Shown here piece after piece: positions 44,874 through 52,584 of a DNA stretch of 64,000 bases (position 1 is the stretch's first letter; every line of letters begins with the position of its first letter). Under the pieces are notes generated by a model, which ran no database searches, had not been told where the DNA came from, and was given only the letters and a program-made list of their open reading frames with translations. The stretch is taken from the NCBI RefSeq assembly GCF_016741875.1, contig NZ_JAERRF010000008.1, positions 62,001 to 126,000 on the forward strand, in the 5' to 3' direction. The position numbers and the translations under genes are program-made. This DNA comes from Streptomyces coffeae (GTDB lineage Bacteria; Actinomycetota; Actinomycetes; Streptomycetales; Streptomycetaceae).

Positions 44874-45083
44874 TCAGGTGGCGGGGAACTCCCCGCGCCT
44901 GACGGCAGCGACGAACGACGACCAGGCGCCGGGCTCGAAGGCAAGCGCCGGCCGGTTCGGGTCCTTGCTGTCACGCACGGGGACCACGCCGCGCGAGGCG
45001 ACGAGGTTGGCGGCGACCTCGATGCACTGGCCGCCGTTTTCGCTGTATGAGGACTTGTGCCAACGGGGGGTTTCGGTCGTCAC
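44874..45083 (-). CDS. DUF397 small protein
   Basis: 69 residues with the family hallmark WHKSSYSENGGQCIEVA and the end VRDSKDPNRPALAFEPGAW. Its ATG overlaps the stop of the XRE/DUF5753 gene (ATGA), the usual paired arrangement in Streptomyces, where dozens of such pairs resemble the whiJ and bldB-associated loci. The DUF397 partner is thought to modulate the paired HTH protein; here no third anti-sigma-like gene is present. Confidence 0.93.
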   Translation of the reverse strand: MTTETPRWHKSSYSENGGQCIEVAANLVASRGVVPVRDSKDPNRPALAFEPGAWSSFVAAVRRGEFPAT

Positions 45084-45907
45084 GGGGTGCCCTTTCGTAA
45101 CTGCTCGATCATGGTCACGGATGCCGCCTGGGAGAGGGCTTCGGCCTGTAGCTGATGGTAGGCCGCCAGTATGGGCAGCACGAAGTTGCTTTCTCGTTCC
45201 AAGTGCCCTCGGTGTGCAGACTCGGCGTAGGACATGAGCGAGCGATCCGGCATCGTCAGCACCGTAATGGGCAGGCTGAACGGCCGACGTGCCCCCATGC
45301 GGAACGGGGCGACCTGGAGCACGGTGTTCGGAAGCTCGGCGAATTCCAGCAACCGGGCGAACTGAGCGTCCATAGTGGCGCGATCACCCATCGGCCGGAG
45401 GAGGCACCCCTCGTCAAGCACTGTGAACATCAAGGGTGCTGGGGAACGCGCAAGTGTGGCTTGCCGTTCCGCCACCAACGCGACCCGCTCACTGGCTTGT
45501 TCAGGGGTGATCGCTTCCCGACGTACGGCGTCCGCCTGCAACGTCACCGCATACTCCGGTGTCTGGAGCAGGCCGGGGATGACTCCGACCTCGTAGAGCC
45601 TGATCTCTGCCGCTCGCGCCTCATGTGTCACGTACTCCGGGAACCCTTCCAAGAGCGCGGTGTGCCGAAGGGCGCGGCTCTGGCGTTCGAGTCTGTCCCC
45701 GGTGCCGAGCACCCGGTCAGCATGTGACGCGAAACGTGGAGTTGGAGGACGCCGACCAGTTTCCACGGCGGAGATGTGCGTCGCCGAGCACCCCATGCGC
45801 TCCGCTAACTCGTCCTGAGTCCAGCCGCGCTCGTCCCGCAATGTGCGTAGACGATACCCAAACGCCGCGCTCCGTGACTTTTCGGGGTCCAGCTCTTTCC
45901 GGTTCAC
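45080..45907 (-). CDS. XRE/DUF5753 regulator (WhiJ type)
   Basis: 275 residues: HTH_XRE (about 17-75; LRTLRDERGWTQDELAERMG, CSATHISAVETGRRPP) and a DUF5753 domain (about 95-270) containing VGVIPGLLQTPEYA and LMSYAESAHRGHLE. G+C is visibly lower than in neighbouring genes, as common in this mobile-like paralogue family. Upstream is a 362-bp intergenic region leading to a divergent run of small genes, so the pair may regulate them. Confidence 0.92.
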   Translation of the reverse strand: MNRKELDPEKSRSAAFGYRLRTLRDERGWTQDELAERMGCSATHISAVETGRRPPTPRFASHADRVLGTGDRLERQSRALRHTALLEGFPEYVTHEARAAEIRLYEVGVIPGLLQTPEYAVTLQADAVRREAITPEQASERVALVAERQATLARSPAPLMFTVLDEGCLLRPMGDRATMDAQFARLLEFAELPNTVLQVAPFRMGARRPFSLPITVLTMPDRSLMSYAESAHRGHLERESNFVLPILAAYHQLQAEALSQAASVTMIEQLRKGTP

Positions 45908-46269
45908 CAGCTACCTCCCAACCATCTGTGCATGCACCGCAAGTTGAAGACATCCCAACCGTAAGTCACGCTGAACTCGCTTGGTAGTGGAATCACTACG
46001 GAGAGGAGTGATTGGGGGCCGGTGGGACCACGAACCGGCCAAGCGCGCCAGGGCTTGAGCCCGCGGCCCATGCTGACTGCCGGATCCATGCCGACTGGGT
46101 CTGCCGTCCCATCAACTCATCAGGGCGCGGGGCCAGATGGCCTCGATCATGACTGGCTCCCTCAGGCGCCGACCAGGCGGGGAGTCACAGAAGCAGGCCG
46201 CATGCAAGACCCCCGCAACCGCGCGACCGGTCCGGGGGCGTGGCCTCAACCACCAGGAGGTTGATAGGC
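45908..46269. other. Divergent intergenic region with a small inverted repeat
   Basis: 362 bp between the XRE gene and the small-gene operon. AATCACT-N9-AGTGATT at 45991-46013 is the only clear inverted repeat and is a possible operator of the XRE protein. Nothing else was recognised, and frames crossing the region lack domains. Confidence 0.4.
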
Positions 46270-46605
46270 ATGGCCCACGCTATCGCGTGGATCTTCGAAG
46301 CGCTGTTACGGCCGCTGTTGCCGCCGTCCGGCCGTCATCGTGCGGCCGAGCCGAGCGGCGACGCCCCCGCAGCGCACCAGCACGCGCCGACGATGCGGAC
46401 GGCGCGGGTGCCCGACGCGCCTGCGCGGCGCCTGGCGGCGAGGTGTGTGAACGGCCCCACGGTCCGCCCGATCTCCGGTCCATCGGAGCGCCACGGGGTC
46501 GCCATGGTGCGGCCCTACGTCGTGGCCCACGAAAAGCGGCGCGAGAGCCGCCCGCGGGTGAGGTTGTTGGTGTGCGCGCCACACGGAATGGTGATGACCC
46601 GGTGA
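46270..46605 (+). CDS. Small hypothetical protein, first gene of the graspetide-remnant operon
   Basis: 111 residues from an ATG with AGGAGG nine bases upstream. The N-terminus MAHAIAWIFEALLRPLLPPS is an amphipathic hydrophobic stretch that could be membrane-peripheral. The rest is Arg/Pro/Ala-rich with VRPYVVAHEKRRESR near the end. I recall similar proteins (starting with a WIFEALLR segment) near XRE/DUF397 pairs and ATP-grasp RiPP genes in Streptomyces. The stop overlaps the next GTG (GTGA). Function is unknown. Confidence 0.65.
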   Translation: MAHAIAWIFEALLRPLLPPSGRHRAAEPSGDAPAAHQHAPTMRTARVPDAPARRLAARCVNGPTVRPISGPSERHGVAMVRPYVVAHEKRRESRPRVRLLVCAPHGMVMTR

Positions 46606-46919
46606 CCGCCGACGACCGGACCACGCCCGTCCCGCCCCCCGGGTGCACGTTGTGCGCCGCCCCCGGCGACTTCGGACCCCACCACCCCGCCGAGCCGCGT
46701 TCGGGCCTGTGTCCCGCGTGCATCGCGGCCGGAAAGCCCACCCGCGGCGGCCTTGAGCAGGCCGTCGTGATCGTCGCCGGACAGTCCCTCGCAGGGGCCG
46801 AATCCCTCGACCTGGCCACCGCCGCACCGGAGCAACTGGCCTACCACCTCGGCGCGGTGAAACGCAGCCTGCGCGCCGTACTCCAGCTCCTCGCGCCGGT
46901 CGAGACGGGCGGCCGGTGA
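46602..46919 (+). CDS. Small hypothetical protein with two CxxC motifs
   Basis: 105 residues from the GTG overlapping the previous stop. Two cysteine pairs (GCTLCAAP and GLCPACIAAGK), separated by about 25 residues, suggest a zinc ribbon. The C-terminal half is helical (EQLAYHLGAVKRSLRAVLQLL). Together with its neighbours it forms a compact operon by overlaps (GTGA before, TGATG after). No function is known. Confidence 0.7.
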   Translation: MTADDRTTPVPPPGCTLCAAPGDFGPHHPAEPRSGLCPACIAAGKPTRGGLEQAVVIVAGQSLAGAESLDLATAAPEQLAYHLGAVKRSLRAVLQLLAPVETGGR

Positions 46920-47134
46920 TGGCCGACAACGAGCCGTACGGGGGCGAGCGGCCCCGTATGACGATGCGGGTCTACACCATGGCGCGCGACGGGGTGGTGA
47001 CCGCGCGGCGCCCGGCGGTGGCCATCCTCGTCGGCGAGCTGAGCGACCCCTACGGGCTGGGGCAGGCGTGGCCGCCGTGCCAGTGCCCCCGCCACCGCGA
47101 CCACAACAGGCCGGACCGTTTCCGGCGGTCTTGA
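46919..47134 (+). CDS. Small hypothetical protein with a C-x-C-P-x-H motif
   Basis: 71 residues; the ATG overlaps the previous stop as TGATG. MRVYTMARDGVVTARR followed later by WPPCQCPRHRDH is a pattern I have seen in small Streptomyces proteins next to ATP-grasp RiPP maturases. It might bind metal, or it might be a peptide substrate or accessory protein; neither is shown. Confidence 0.65.
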   Translation: MADNEPYGGERPRMTMRVYTMARDGVVTARRPAVAILVGELSDPYGLGQAWPPCQCPRHRDHNRPDRFRRS

Positions 47135-47165
47135 GACGGCCGTCGGCCCCGTACCCGCCGCGCCC

Positions 47166-47465
47166 TTGGGCGGTGGCCACGGCGGGTGGTTCCCGGGCCA
47201 CGGTCGCCGTGCTCCCCCGTGGCAGGCGGCCGATGCCGAGTACAAGCCGCTGCAACTCCGCGTCGCAGCAGAGGCCGGACTGCGCGTTCCCCGAACACTG
47301 ATCACGAACGACCCCAAGGCGGCACACGACTTCGCCGACGTGACCGGCGGACCCATCGTCCACATCGACTGGCGCAGCGACTACGACAGCCACACCTACA
47401 AGATCTGCGAACCGCCGCCCTACGTGGCGGCCGGAGCCCTGCGGTACCGCGAACTCGTGCTCTGA
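47166..47465 (+). pseudogene. Remnant of an ATP-grasp RiPP maturase (TgmB/MvdD-like), internally deleted
   Basis: Residues 24-59 (DAEYKPLQLRVAAEAGLRVP and then TLITNDPKAAHDFAD) match the N-terminal middle of ATP-grasp graspetide maturases. Directly after GGPIVH, the sequence jumps to IDWRSDYDSHTYKICEPPPY, which in intact enzymes lies more than 100 residues further on. The reading frame then stops at RELVL, before the catalytic C-terminal motifs. The N-terminal 80 or so residues are missing too. The ATP-binding core is therefore gone and the gene cannot encode an active enzyme. It follows three small genes on the same strand, which may be the other relics of the cluster. The alignment is from memory. 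Confidence 0.7.
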
Positions 47466-47509
47466 GTCCTCTGACGGCCGCCGGAGCGCGGTTTACGCGG
47501 GCGGCCGGA

Positions 47510-47869
47510 TCAGCGCCGGGTGGGAACGGAGGTCGGGGGCGGGGTGGCGGGCGGTGAGGTGGGGGAGGGCCGGTTCGGAGGCGCGGTGTTGGAGGAGGGG
47601 ACCGAGGTGGTCGGAGGGGAGGTGCGGGGGTCCCGTGCGGGTGGTGCCGGTTGGGGGCGTTCCGGGGAGCCGGAGAGCAGCAGGAAGGCCACGGCCGCCG
47701 CTGCCGCCACCGTCACGGCGACGGCGGACACGACCCGCCGGATCCGCCGGGTGCCCCAGGCCGGGCCGGTGGGGGGCTGGTACGGGGACAGATCGCGGGC
47801 GTCGATGAGCCGCGCACGGGCGTCGAGCGCGGCCCGCAACCGCTCCTCGATGGGGGAGGGAGTGCTCAT
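47510..47869 (-). CDS. Single-pass membrane protein coupled to the ECF sigma factor gene
   Basis: 119 residues. The ATG overlaps the sigma-factor stop (ATGA). Residues 1-40 are cytoplasmic and charged, a membrane helix spans about 43-67 (VVSAVAVTVAAAAAVAFLLL), and the outer 50 residues are Pro/Ser/Thr-rich. The topology is that of a small anti-sigma or sigma-associated membrane protein, but no zinc-binding HxxxCxxC motif is visible, so calling it an anti-sigma factor would be a guess from context. Confidence 0.75.
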   Translation of the reverse strand: MSTPSPIEERLRAALDARARLIDARDLSPYQPPTGPAWGTRRIRRVVSAVAVTVAAAAAVAFLLLSGSPERPQPAPPARDPRTSPPTTSVPSSNTAPPNRPSPTSPPATPPPTSVPTRR

Positions 47870-48498
47870 CGGGCCGCCTCCAGCAGCTTCTCCAGGGTGA
47901 CGAGCGCACGGCTCGCGGTCGACTTCACGCTGCCTCGGGAGACGCCCAGAGTTTCGGCTATCTGGGCCTCGGTCAGCTCCGACCAGTAGCGCAGCACCAG
48001 CACCTCGCGCTGGCGCGGGGCGAGTCGCGCCAGCGCGTCGAGGACCTGCCGGTGTTCCTCGGCGAGCAGCAGCGGCTCGTCCACGGGCGCCCCCGGCCCC
48101 TGGTACGGCGGGGTGTACGCGCGTGCCGTACGCCGTCGGCGCAGCACCGAGCGGGCGGCGTTGACCACGGCGGTGTACAGATAGGCGTGCGCGTCCTGGA
48201 GGCTGTCCAGCCGTGAGCCGTGCCGGCGGCAGACGGCGGCGAAGGCGTCCTGGACGACGTCCTCGGCGGTGTGCAGGTCGTCCACCAGGAAGGCCGCCAC
48301 CCGGATCATGTCCAGCCGCCGGGCCTGGTACAGATCGGCCAGCGTGGGGCCGGGCTCCCCGTCGCCCCGGTCGCCCACCGGCCTCAGCGCGCGGAGCCGC
48401 CGCCCGGCGCGCGCCGTCTCCGCGGGCGGCGTCGAGGCGGTCGTCCGGGCGCGGCGGAGCAGCCGGGCCCACCAGGGCAGGACAAGAGTGAGCTGCAT
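47866..48498 (-). CDS. ECF RNA polymerase sigma factor (Streptomyces SigE-like family)
   Basis: 210 residues with a sigma-70 region 2 (about 55-125; AAFLVDDLHTAEDVVQDAFA) and region 4 (about 150-205; LARLAPRQREVLVLRYWSEL and ETLGVSRGSVKSTASRAL). The N-terminal 50 residues before region 2 are longer than in most members. The ATG at 48498 is preceded by GAGG elements at two spacings. It is followed by the coupled membrane protein and preceded by a secreted Pro-rich protein gene on the same strand; the three probably form one envelope-related unit. Confidence 0.9.
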   Translation of the reverse strand: MQLTLVLPWWARLLRRARTTASTPPAETARAGRRLRALRPVGDRGDGEPGPTLADLYQARRLDMIRVAAFLVDDLHTAEDVVQDAFAAVCRRHGSRLDSLQDAHAYLYTAVVNAARSVLRRRRTARAYTPPYQGPGAPVDEPLLLAEEHRQVLDALARLAPRQREVLVLRYWSELTEAQIAETLGVSRGSVKSTASRALVTLEKLLEAAR

Positions 48499-48567
48499 CG
48501 TCCTCGTTCACCTCATCGGTGCGGCGGGACCGGCTCCGGATCCGGCCCCGCCTCACCCGTGGTCGGG

Positions 48568-48921
48568 CTAGCGGCTGGCCTTGGTGGGCGCGGGCTTGGG
48601 GGGCTCTGGCGCGCTGGTGGTCGGCGGGACCGGCGCGGGCTTGGTGGGCTTCGGCGCGCTGGTGGACGGCGGGATGGGCGCGGGTTTGGTGGGCTCGGGG
48701 ACGCTGGTGGGCGGCTTGGTGGGCTCGGGCTTGGCGGTCGGCGGCTTCGTGGTCTCGGGCTTGGCGGTCGCCGACGGGGCCGGCTTGGCCGGGCGGGAGT
48801 GGTCGGAGGTGGCCGCCTGGGCGGCCATGCCCCCGCCCACGATCAGGGCGACGCCGACGGCCGACCCCACGATCCAGGGGCGCAGACGGCGGTTCGGCTT
48901 CTTGGCGCGGACGTGCTGCAT
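48568..48921 (-). CDS. Secreted proline/threonine-rich repeat protein
   Basis: 117 residues. A basic start (MQHVRAKKPNRRLRPW) and one hydrophobic segment (IVGSAVGVALIVGGGMAAQA) give a signal peptide or anchor; the remaining 80 residues are degenerate repeats of the type PEPTKPPT. Such regions span the cell wall or act as stalks, yet no binding domain follows, so the protein is a bare linker. It lies 70 bp upstream of the sigma-factor gene, same strand. The DNA is correspondingly repetitive (about 48580-48800). Confidence 0.75.
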   Translation of the reverse strand: MQHVRAKKPNRRLRPWIVGSAVGVALIVGGGMAAQAATSDHSRPAKPAPSATAKPETTKPPTAKPEPTKPPTSVPEPTKPAPIPPSTSAPKPTKPAPVPPTTSAPEPPKPAPTKASR

Positions 48922-49185
48922 ACGGAACGACTCCCGAAAGGATTGAGCGAACGCTGATGGGCGAGGCGTGCGCCGAGGACCCGAGGGCCACGAGGCCCCG
49001 AGGATCCGTTCCGGAACCCGCCTTCATCCCACCAGACGTGCGGCCCCACCCGAGGTTGTCGCGCCCCGGAAAAATCTTTCGCCGTTGACCGTGCAACCGT
49101 TCCGGCCCCTGGCGGGTCGTACCTGGCATCTGGCTTCCTGGGGGGACCCGGGGGGGATCGAAAGGAAGCCGTGCGGAGGGGGAAA
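48922..49185. other. Intergenic region, nothing identified
   Basis: Lies between the rbsD end and the Pro-rich protein gene. It should hold the promoter of the sigma-factor unit; I see no clear sigma consensus. GGTTCCGGAACGGATCC-like sequence near 49005-49021 (minus strand) contains GGAAC, reminiscent of an ECF -35, but no convincing -10 follows. Confidence 0.3.
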
Positions 49186-49216
49186 CGAGGGGCCCGGACT
49201 ACGGCCGGGCCCCTCG
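49186..49216. terminator. Ribose operon terminator
   Basis: Perfect 12-bp stem (CGAGGGGCCCGG and complement) with a 7-base loop, 37 bp past the rbsD stop. Confidence 0.85.
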
Positions 49217-49252
49217 AAATGTCACACCGCGCCCCGGGGACGCCCGCACGCC

Positions 49253-49657
49253 TCAGAACGGCACCCCGCACCGCAGCAGCACATTGGCGTACGGCCGCGC
49301 CTCCCCGGTGCGCACCACCAGCCGCGCCCGGCCGGTCAGCGCCTTCAGCTCCTGGTGCGGCACCAGCGTCAGCGCCGGGTCGGGGAAGAGCCCTTCCAGC
49401 AGCGCGGCCGCGACCTTGTTGTGGTCCCGCACCTCATACGCGGCCGTGGCCCCCTCGACCACCAGCTCGTCCAGCAGCCGGGTCAGCACCTGCTCGAAGG
49501 ACGGCACCCCCAGGACGAAGGCGAGGTCCACGACGACCGGGCCGTCGGGGCCGGAGGGGATCGGCAGACCCGCGTCGCAGACCATCACCGTGTCGGTGTG
49601 GCCCAACAGCGCCAGCCCCGCGCTGAGGTGGCGGTTGATGACTCCGGCCCGCTTCAC
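49253..49657 (-). CDS. rbsD: D-ribose pyranase
   Basis: Interconverts the pyranose and furanose forms of ribose for the kinase. 134 residues starting MKRAGVINRHLSAGLALLGH (GTG start), with the catalytic His in INRHLS, VCDAGLPIP and the C-terminal RTGEARPYANVLLRCGV. The GTG overlaps the rbsK stop (GTGA). Last gene of the operon. Confidence 0.95.
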   Translation of the reverse strand: MKRAGVINRHLSAGLALLGHTDTVMVCDAGLPIPSGPDGPVVVDLAFVLGVPSFEQVLTRLLDELVVEGATAAYEVRDHNKVAAALLEGLFPDPALTLVPHQELKALTGRARLVVRTGEARPYANVLLRCGVPF

Positions 49658-50580
49658 AGCCGCGCCACGTCCTCGGCGGTGGGGAAGGACTGCTGGGCAC
49701 CGGCCCGGGTCACCGCGGCGGCGCCCACGCGCACCGCGAACCGCACCGCGGTCTCCAGGTCGTCGCCGACGCCCAGACGCCAGGCGAGCGCCCCGGTGAA
49801 GGCGTCCCCGGCGCCGGTGGTGTCCACGGCTCCGACCGGGAGGCTGGGCACCCGGACCGTACGGCCGTCGTCGGCGACGAGCGCGCCCCGCTCGCCCAGG
49901 GTCACCACGACCGAGCGCGGGCCGCGCGTCAGCAGGGCCGCCGCCCATTCCTCGGGCTCCGTGGAGCCGCCCGCCGGATCGTCGCCGAGCAGGAACCGCG
50001 CCTCGTGCTCGTTGACCACCAGCGGATCGCAGCGGGCCAGCACCTCACCGGGCAGCGGCGCGGCCGGTGAGGGGTTGAGCACCACCCGCGGCCCCGGCCG
50101 CCCGTCCGTGCCCGCGGCCGCCGCGCGGACCACCTCGGCCACGGTCTCCAGCGGGATCTCCAGCTGGAGCGAGACGACGCGCGCCGAGGCCAGCAGCGGC
50201 GCCGCGGCCCGTACGTCCTCCGGGGCGAGCCGGGCGTTGGCGCCGGGGGAGACCACGATGCTGTTGTCGCCGGACGGATCCACCGTGATCAGCGCGACCC
50301 CGGTGGGCGCCCCTCCGGTGAGCACACCGGAGGTGTCCGCCCCGGCCGTCCGCAGCGAGTCCAGCAGCAGACGGCCGTGGTCGTCGTCGCCGACCCGGGC
50401 CAGCAGGGCTGTCCGGGCCCCCAGACGGGCGGCGGCGACGGCCTGGTTGGCGCCCTTGCCGCCCGGATGGACGGCCAGGTCGGAACCGAGGACGGTCTCG
50501 CCCGGTCCGGGGCGGCGCTCGACCCCGATCACCAGATCGGCGTTGGCGGATCCCACGACCAACAGGTCGTAGTCGTGCAT
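49654..50580 (-). CDS. rbsK: Ribokinase
   Basis: Phosphorylates ribose to ribose-5-phosphate. 308 residues of the PfkB fold: the N-terminal GSANADLV and the glycine-rich GGKGANQAVAAARLG bind sugar, and DTTGAGDAFTGALAW carries the catalytic Asp and anion hole. The ATG at 50578-50580 lies 54 bp after the rbsCB stop. Cytoplasmic. Confidence 0.95.
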   Translation of the reverse strand: MHDYDLLVVGSANADLVIGVERRPGPGETVLGSDLAVHPGGKGANQAVAAARLGARTALLARVGDDDHGRLLLDSLRTAGADTSGVLTGGAPTGVALITVDPSGDNSIVVSPGANARLAPEDVRAAAPLLASARVVSLQLEIPLETVAEVVRAAAAGTDGRPGPRVVLNPSPAAPLPGEVLARCDPLVVNEHEARFLLGDDPAGGSTEPEEWAAALLTRGPRSVVVTLGERGALVADDGRTVRVPSLPVGAVDTTGAGDAFTGALAWRLGVGDDLETAVRFAVRVGAAAVTRAGAQQSFPTAEDVARL

Positions 50581-50634
50581 ACGTGTCTGTCCCTTCGCGT
50601 TTGCGTGACGGGTGCCGGCGGGCGCGCCCCGGAT

Positions 50635-52584
50635 TCACTTGGTCGCGACGACCTTCACCGGCACCTTCACCGTCGTGTCGACGTCCTGGCCCTTGGCGGC
50701 CCGGATCGCGTTCCGCACGGCCATCTTGCCCAGTTCGCGGGGCTGCTGGGCGACGGTCGCGGCGAGCGTGCCGTTCTCCACCGCCTTGAGGCCGTCCGGG
50801 GTGCCGTCGAAGCCGACGACCTTGACGGACTTACCCGCCTTGGGGCCCAGCGCCTTGACCGCGCCGAGCGCCATCTCGTCGTTCTCGGCGAAGACCCCGT
50901 CGACACCGGGGTGGGACTGGAGCAGATTGGTGGTCACGTCCAGCGCCTTGGCCCGGTCGAAGTCGGCGGGCTGCTTGCCGACGACCTTGATGCCCGGGTA
51001 CGCCTTCAGTCCCTCCGCGAAGCCCTGGCCGCGCTCCCGCGAGGCCGAGGTGCCGGCGACGCCCTGGAGCACCAGGATCTTGCCCTTGCCGCCGAGCTGT
51101 TCGGCCAGCGTCTTCGCGGCCAGCTTGCCGCCCGCGATGTTGTCGGAGGCCACCAGGGACTCGATATCGGCCTTGTTGACGCCGCGGTCGGCGGCGAGCA
51201 CCGGGATACCGGCCTTGTTGGCCGCCTTGACCGACGGGCCGGCGGCATCGGAGTCGACCGGGTTGATGATGATCGACTTCATGTTCTGGCTGGTGAAGTT
51301 CTGGATCTGATTGGCCTGCTGGGAGGCGTCGTTCTGGGCGTCGGTGACGGTCAGGCTCACCCCGGCGCCCTTGGCCTCCTCCTGTGCGCCCGCCTTCAGC
51401 TGGACGAAGAAGGGGTTGTTGAGCGTGGAGACCGACAGACCCACCTTGGTGTCCTTGCCCCCGGAGCCGCCCGAGTGCAGGAAGGAGGAGGCGAGCACCA
51501 CGGCGCCGACGGCCACCGCCGCCACCGCGAACCGCCCCGCCGTGGCGGCCGCTTTACGGCCCGGCCCCGCCGGTCCTCCGGCCGGATCGCCGGGCGTGGC
51601 CGGACGGGAGCCCGCGCGGCGGCGCAGGGTGTCCAGCAGTACGGCGAGCGCGATGACCACACCGATCACGACCTGCTGCCAGAAGGCGGACACCTCCAGG
51701 AGGTTGAGCCCGTTGCGCAGCACCGCGAGGATCAGCGCGCCGATCAGGGTGCCGGACGCCTTGCCGACCCCGCCGGACAGGCTCGCGCCGCCGATGACGA
51801 CCGCGGCGATGGCGTCCAGTTCGTAGCCGACCGCCGCCTGCGGCTGCGCCGAGGACAGCCGAGAGGCCAGCACGATGCCCGCGACGGCCGCGAAGCCGCC
51901 GGAGAGCGCGTAGACGATGAGCTTCTGGCGCGCCACCCGGATCCCGGAGAGCCGGGCCGCCTCCTCGTTGCCGCCGATCGCGTACATCGCGCGGCCCGGG
52001 TAGGTACGGCCGAGCACCCCCGCGGTGATCAGACCCATCACGATCATCACGATCACCGGGACCGGCAGCCAGCCGCCGAGGGTGTCACCGAGACCGGAGA
52101 CCGATGCGGGGACGGGGATCGGGCTGCCCTGGGAGATGACCAGCGCCAGACCGCGGCCGACCGAGAGCATCGCCAGCGTGGCGATGAACGGCGGCAGTTT
52201 GCCGTAGGACACCAGCGCGCCGCTGACCAGACCGCAGGCGATACCGGTGCCGACGGCGAGCAGCACCGCCAGCCCCACCGGCAGCCCCTGTGAACTGGCG
52301 GACCAGGCGAGCACGGTGGCCGAGAGCGCGGCCACCGAGCCGACGGACAGATCGATGCCCGCGGAGACGATCACGAAGGTGACGCCGAAGGCGAGGATCG
52401 CGGTGACCGCCGCCTGCACACCGACGTTGAGGAGGTTGTCGGTGGTCAGGAAGTCGCCGGAGAGCAGCGACATGGCCGCCACCAGCAGTACCAGGGCGCT
52501 CAGCGCGCCGTTGTCGAGCAGCACGCGGCGCACGGCGGCCGGGCCCCCGGGGTCCTTCGTGGCGTTAAGCGTGTCAGTGGCCAC
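50635..52584 (-). CDS. rbsCB: Fused ribose ABC permease and ribose-binding protein
   Basis: 649 residues combine what are two proteins in E. coli. Residues 1-325 are RbsC-type permease (about eight to ten helices; VTFVIVSAGIDLSVGSVAAL, VIGGASLSGGVG). A Pro/Gly-rich linker (about 326-350) leads to one more membrane segment (about 352-370) and then a type I periplasmic-binding domain (about 380-649; VGLSVSTLNNPFFVQLKAGA, ADRGVNKADIES, VFAENDEMALGAVKAL, VGFDGTPDG). The binding protein is thus tethered to its permease outside the membrane. The start overlaps rbsA by 11 bp. I recall the same fusion in S. coelicolor (SCO2747), so it is a genus feature, not an assembly error. Confidence 0.93.
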   Translation of the reverse strand: MATDTLNATKDPGGPAAVRRVLLDNGALSALVLLVAAMSLLSGDFLTTDNLLNVGVQAAVTAILAFGVTFVIVSAGIDLSVGSVAALSATVLAWSASSQGLPVGLAVLLAVGTGIACGLVSGALVSYGKLPPFIATLAMLSVGRGLALVISQGSPIPVPASVSGLGDTLGGWLPVPVIVMIVMGLITAGVLGRTYPGRAMYAIGGNEEAARLSGIRVARQKLIVYALSGGFAAVAGIVLASRLSSAQPQAAVGYELDAIAAVVIGGASLSGGVGKASGTLIGALILAVLRNGLNLLEVSAFWQQVVIGVVIALAVLLDTLRRRAGSRPATPGDPAGGPAGPGRKAAATAGRFAVAAVAVGAVVLASSFLHSGGSGGKDTKVGLSVSTLNNPFFVQLKAGAQEEAKGAGVSLTVTDAQNDASQQANQIQNFTSQNMKSIIINPVDSDAAGPSVKAANKAGIPVLAADRGVNKADIESLVASDNIAGGKLAAKTLAEQLGGKGKILVLQGVAGTSASRERGQGFAEGLKAYPGIKVVGKQPADFDRAKALDVTTNLLQSHPGVDGVFAENDEMALGAVKALGPKAGKSVKVVGFDGTPDGLKAVENGTLAATVAQQPRELGKMAVRNAIRAAKGQDVDTTVKVPVKVVATK

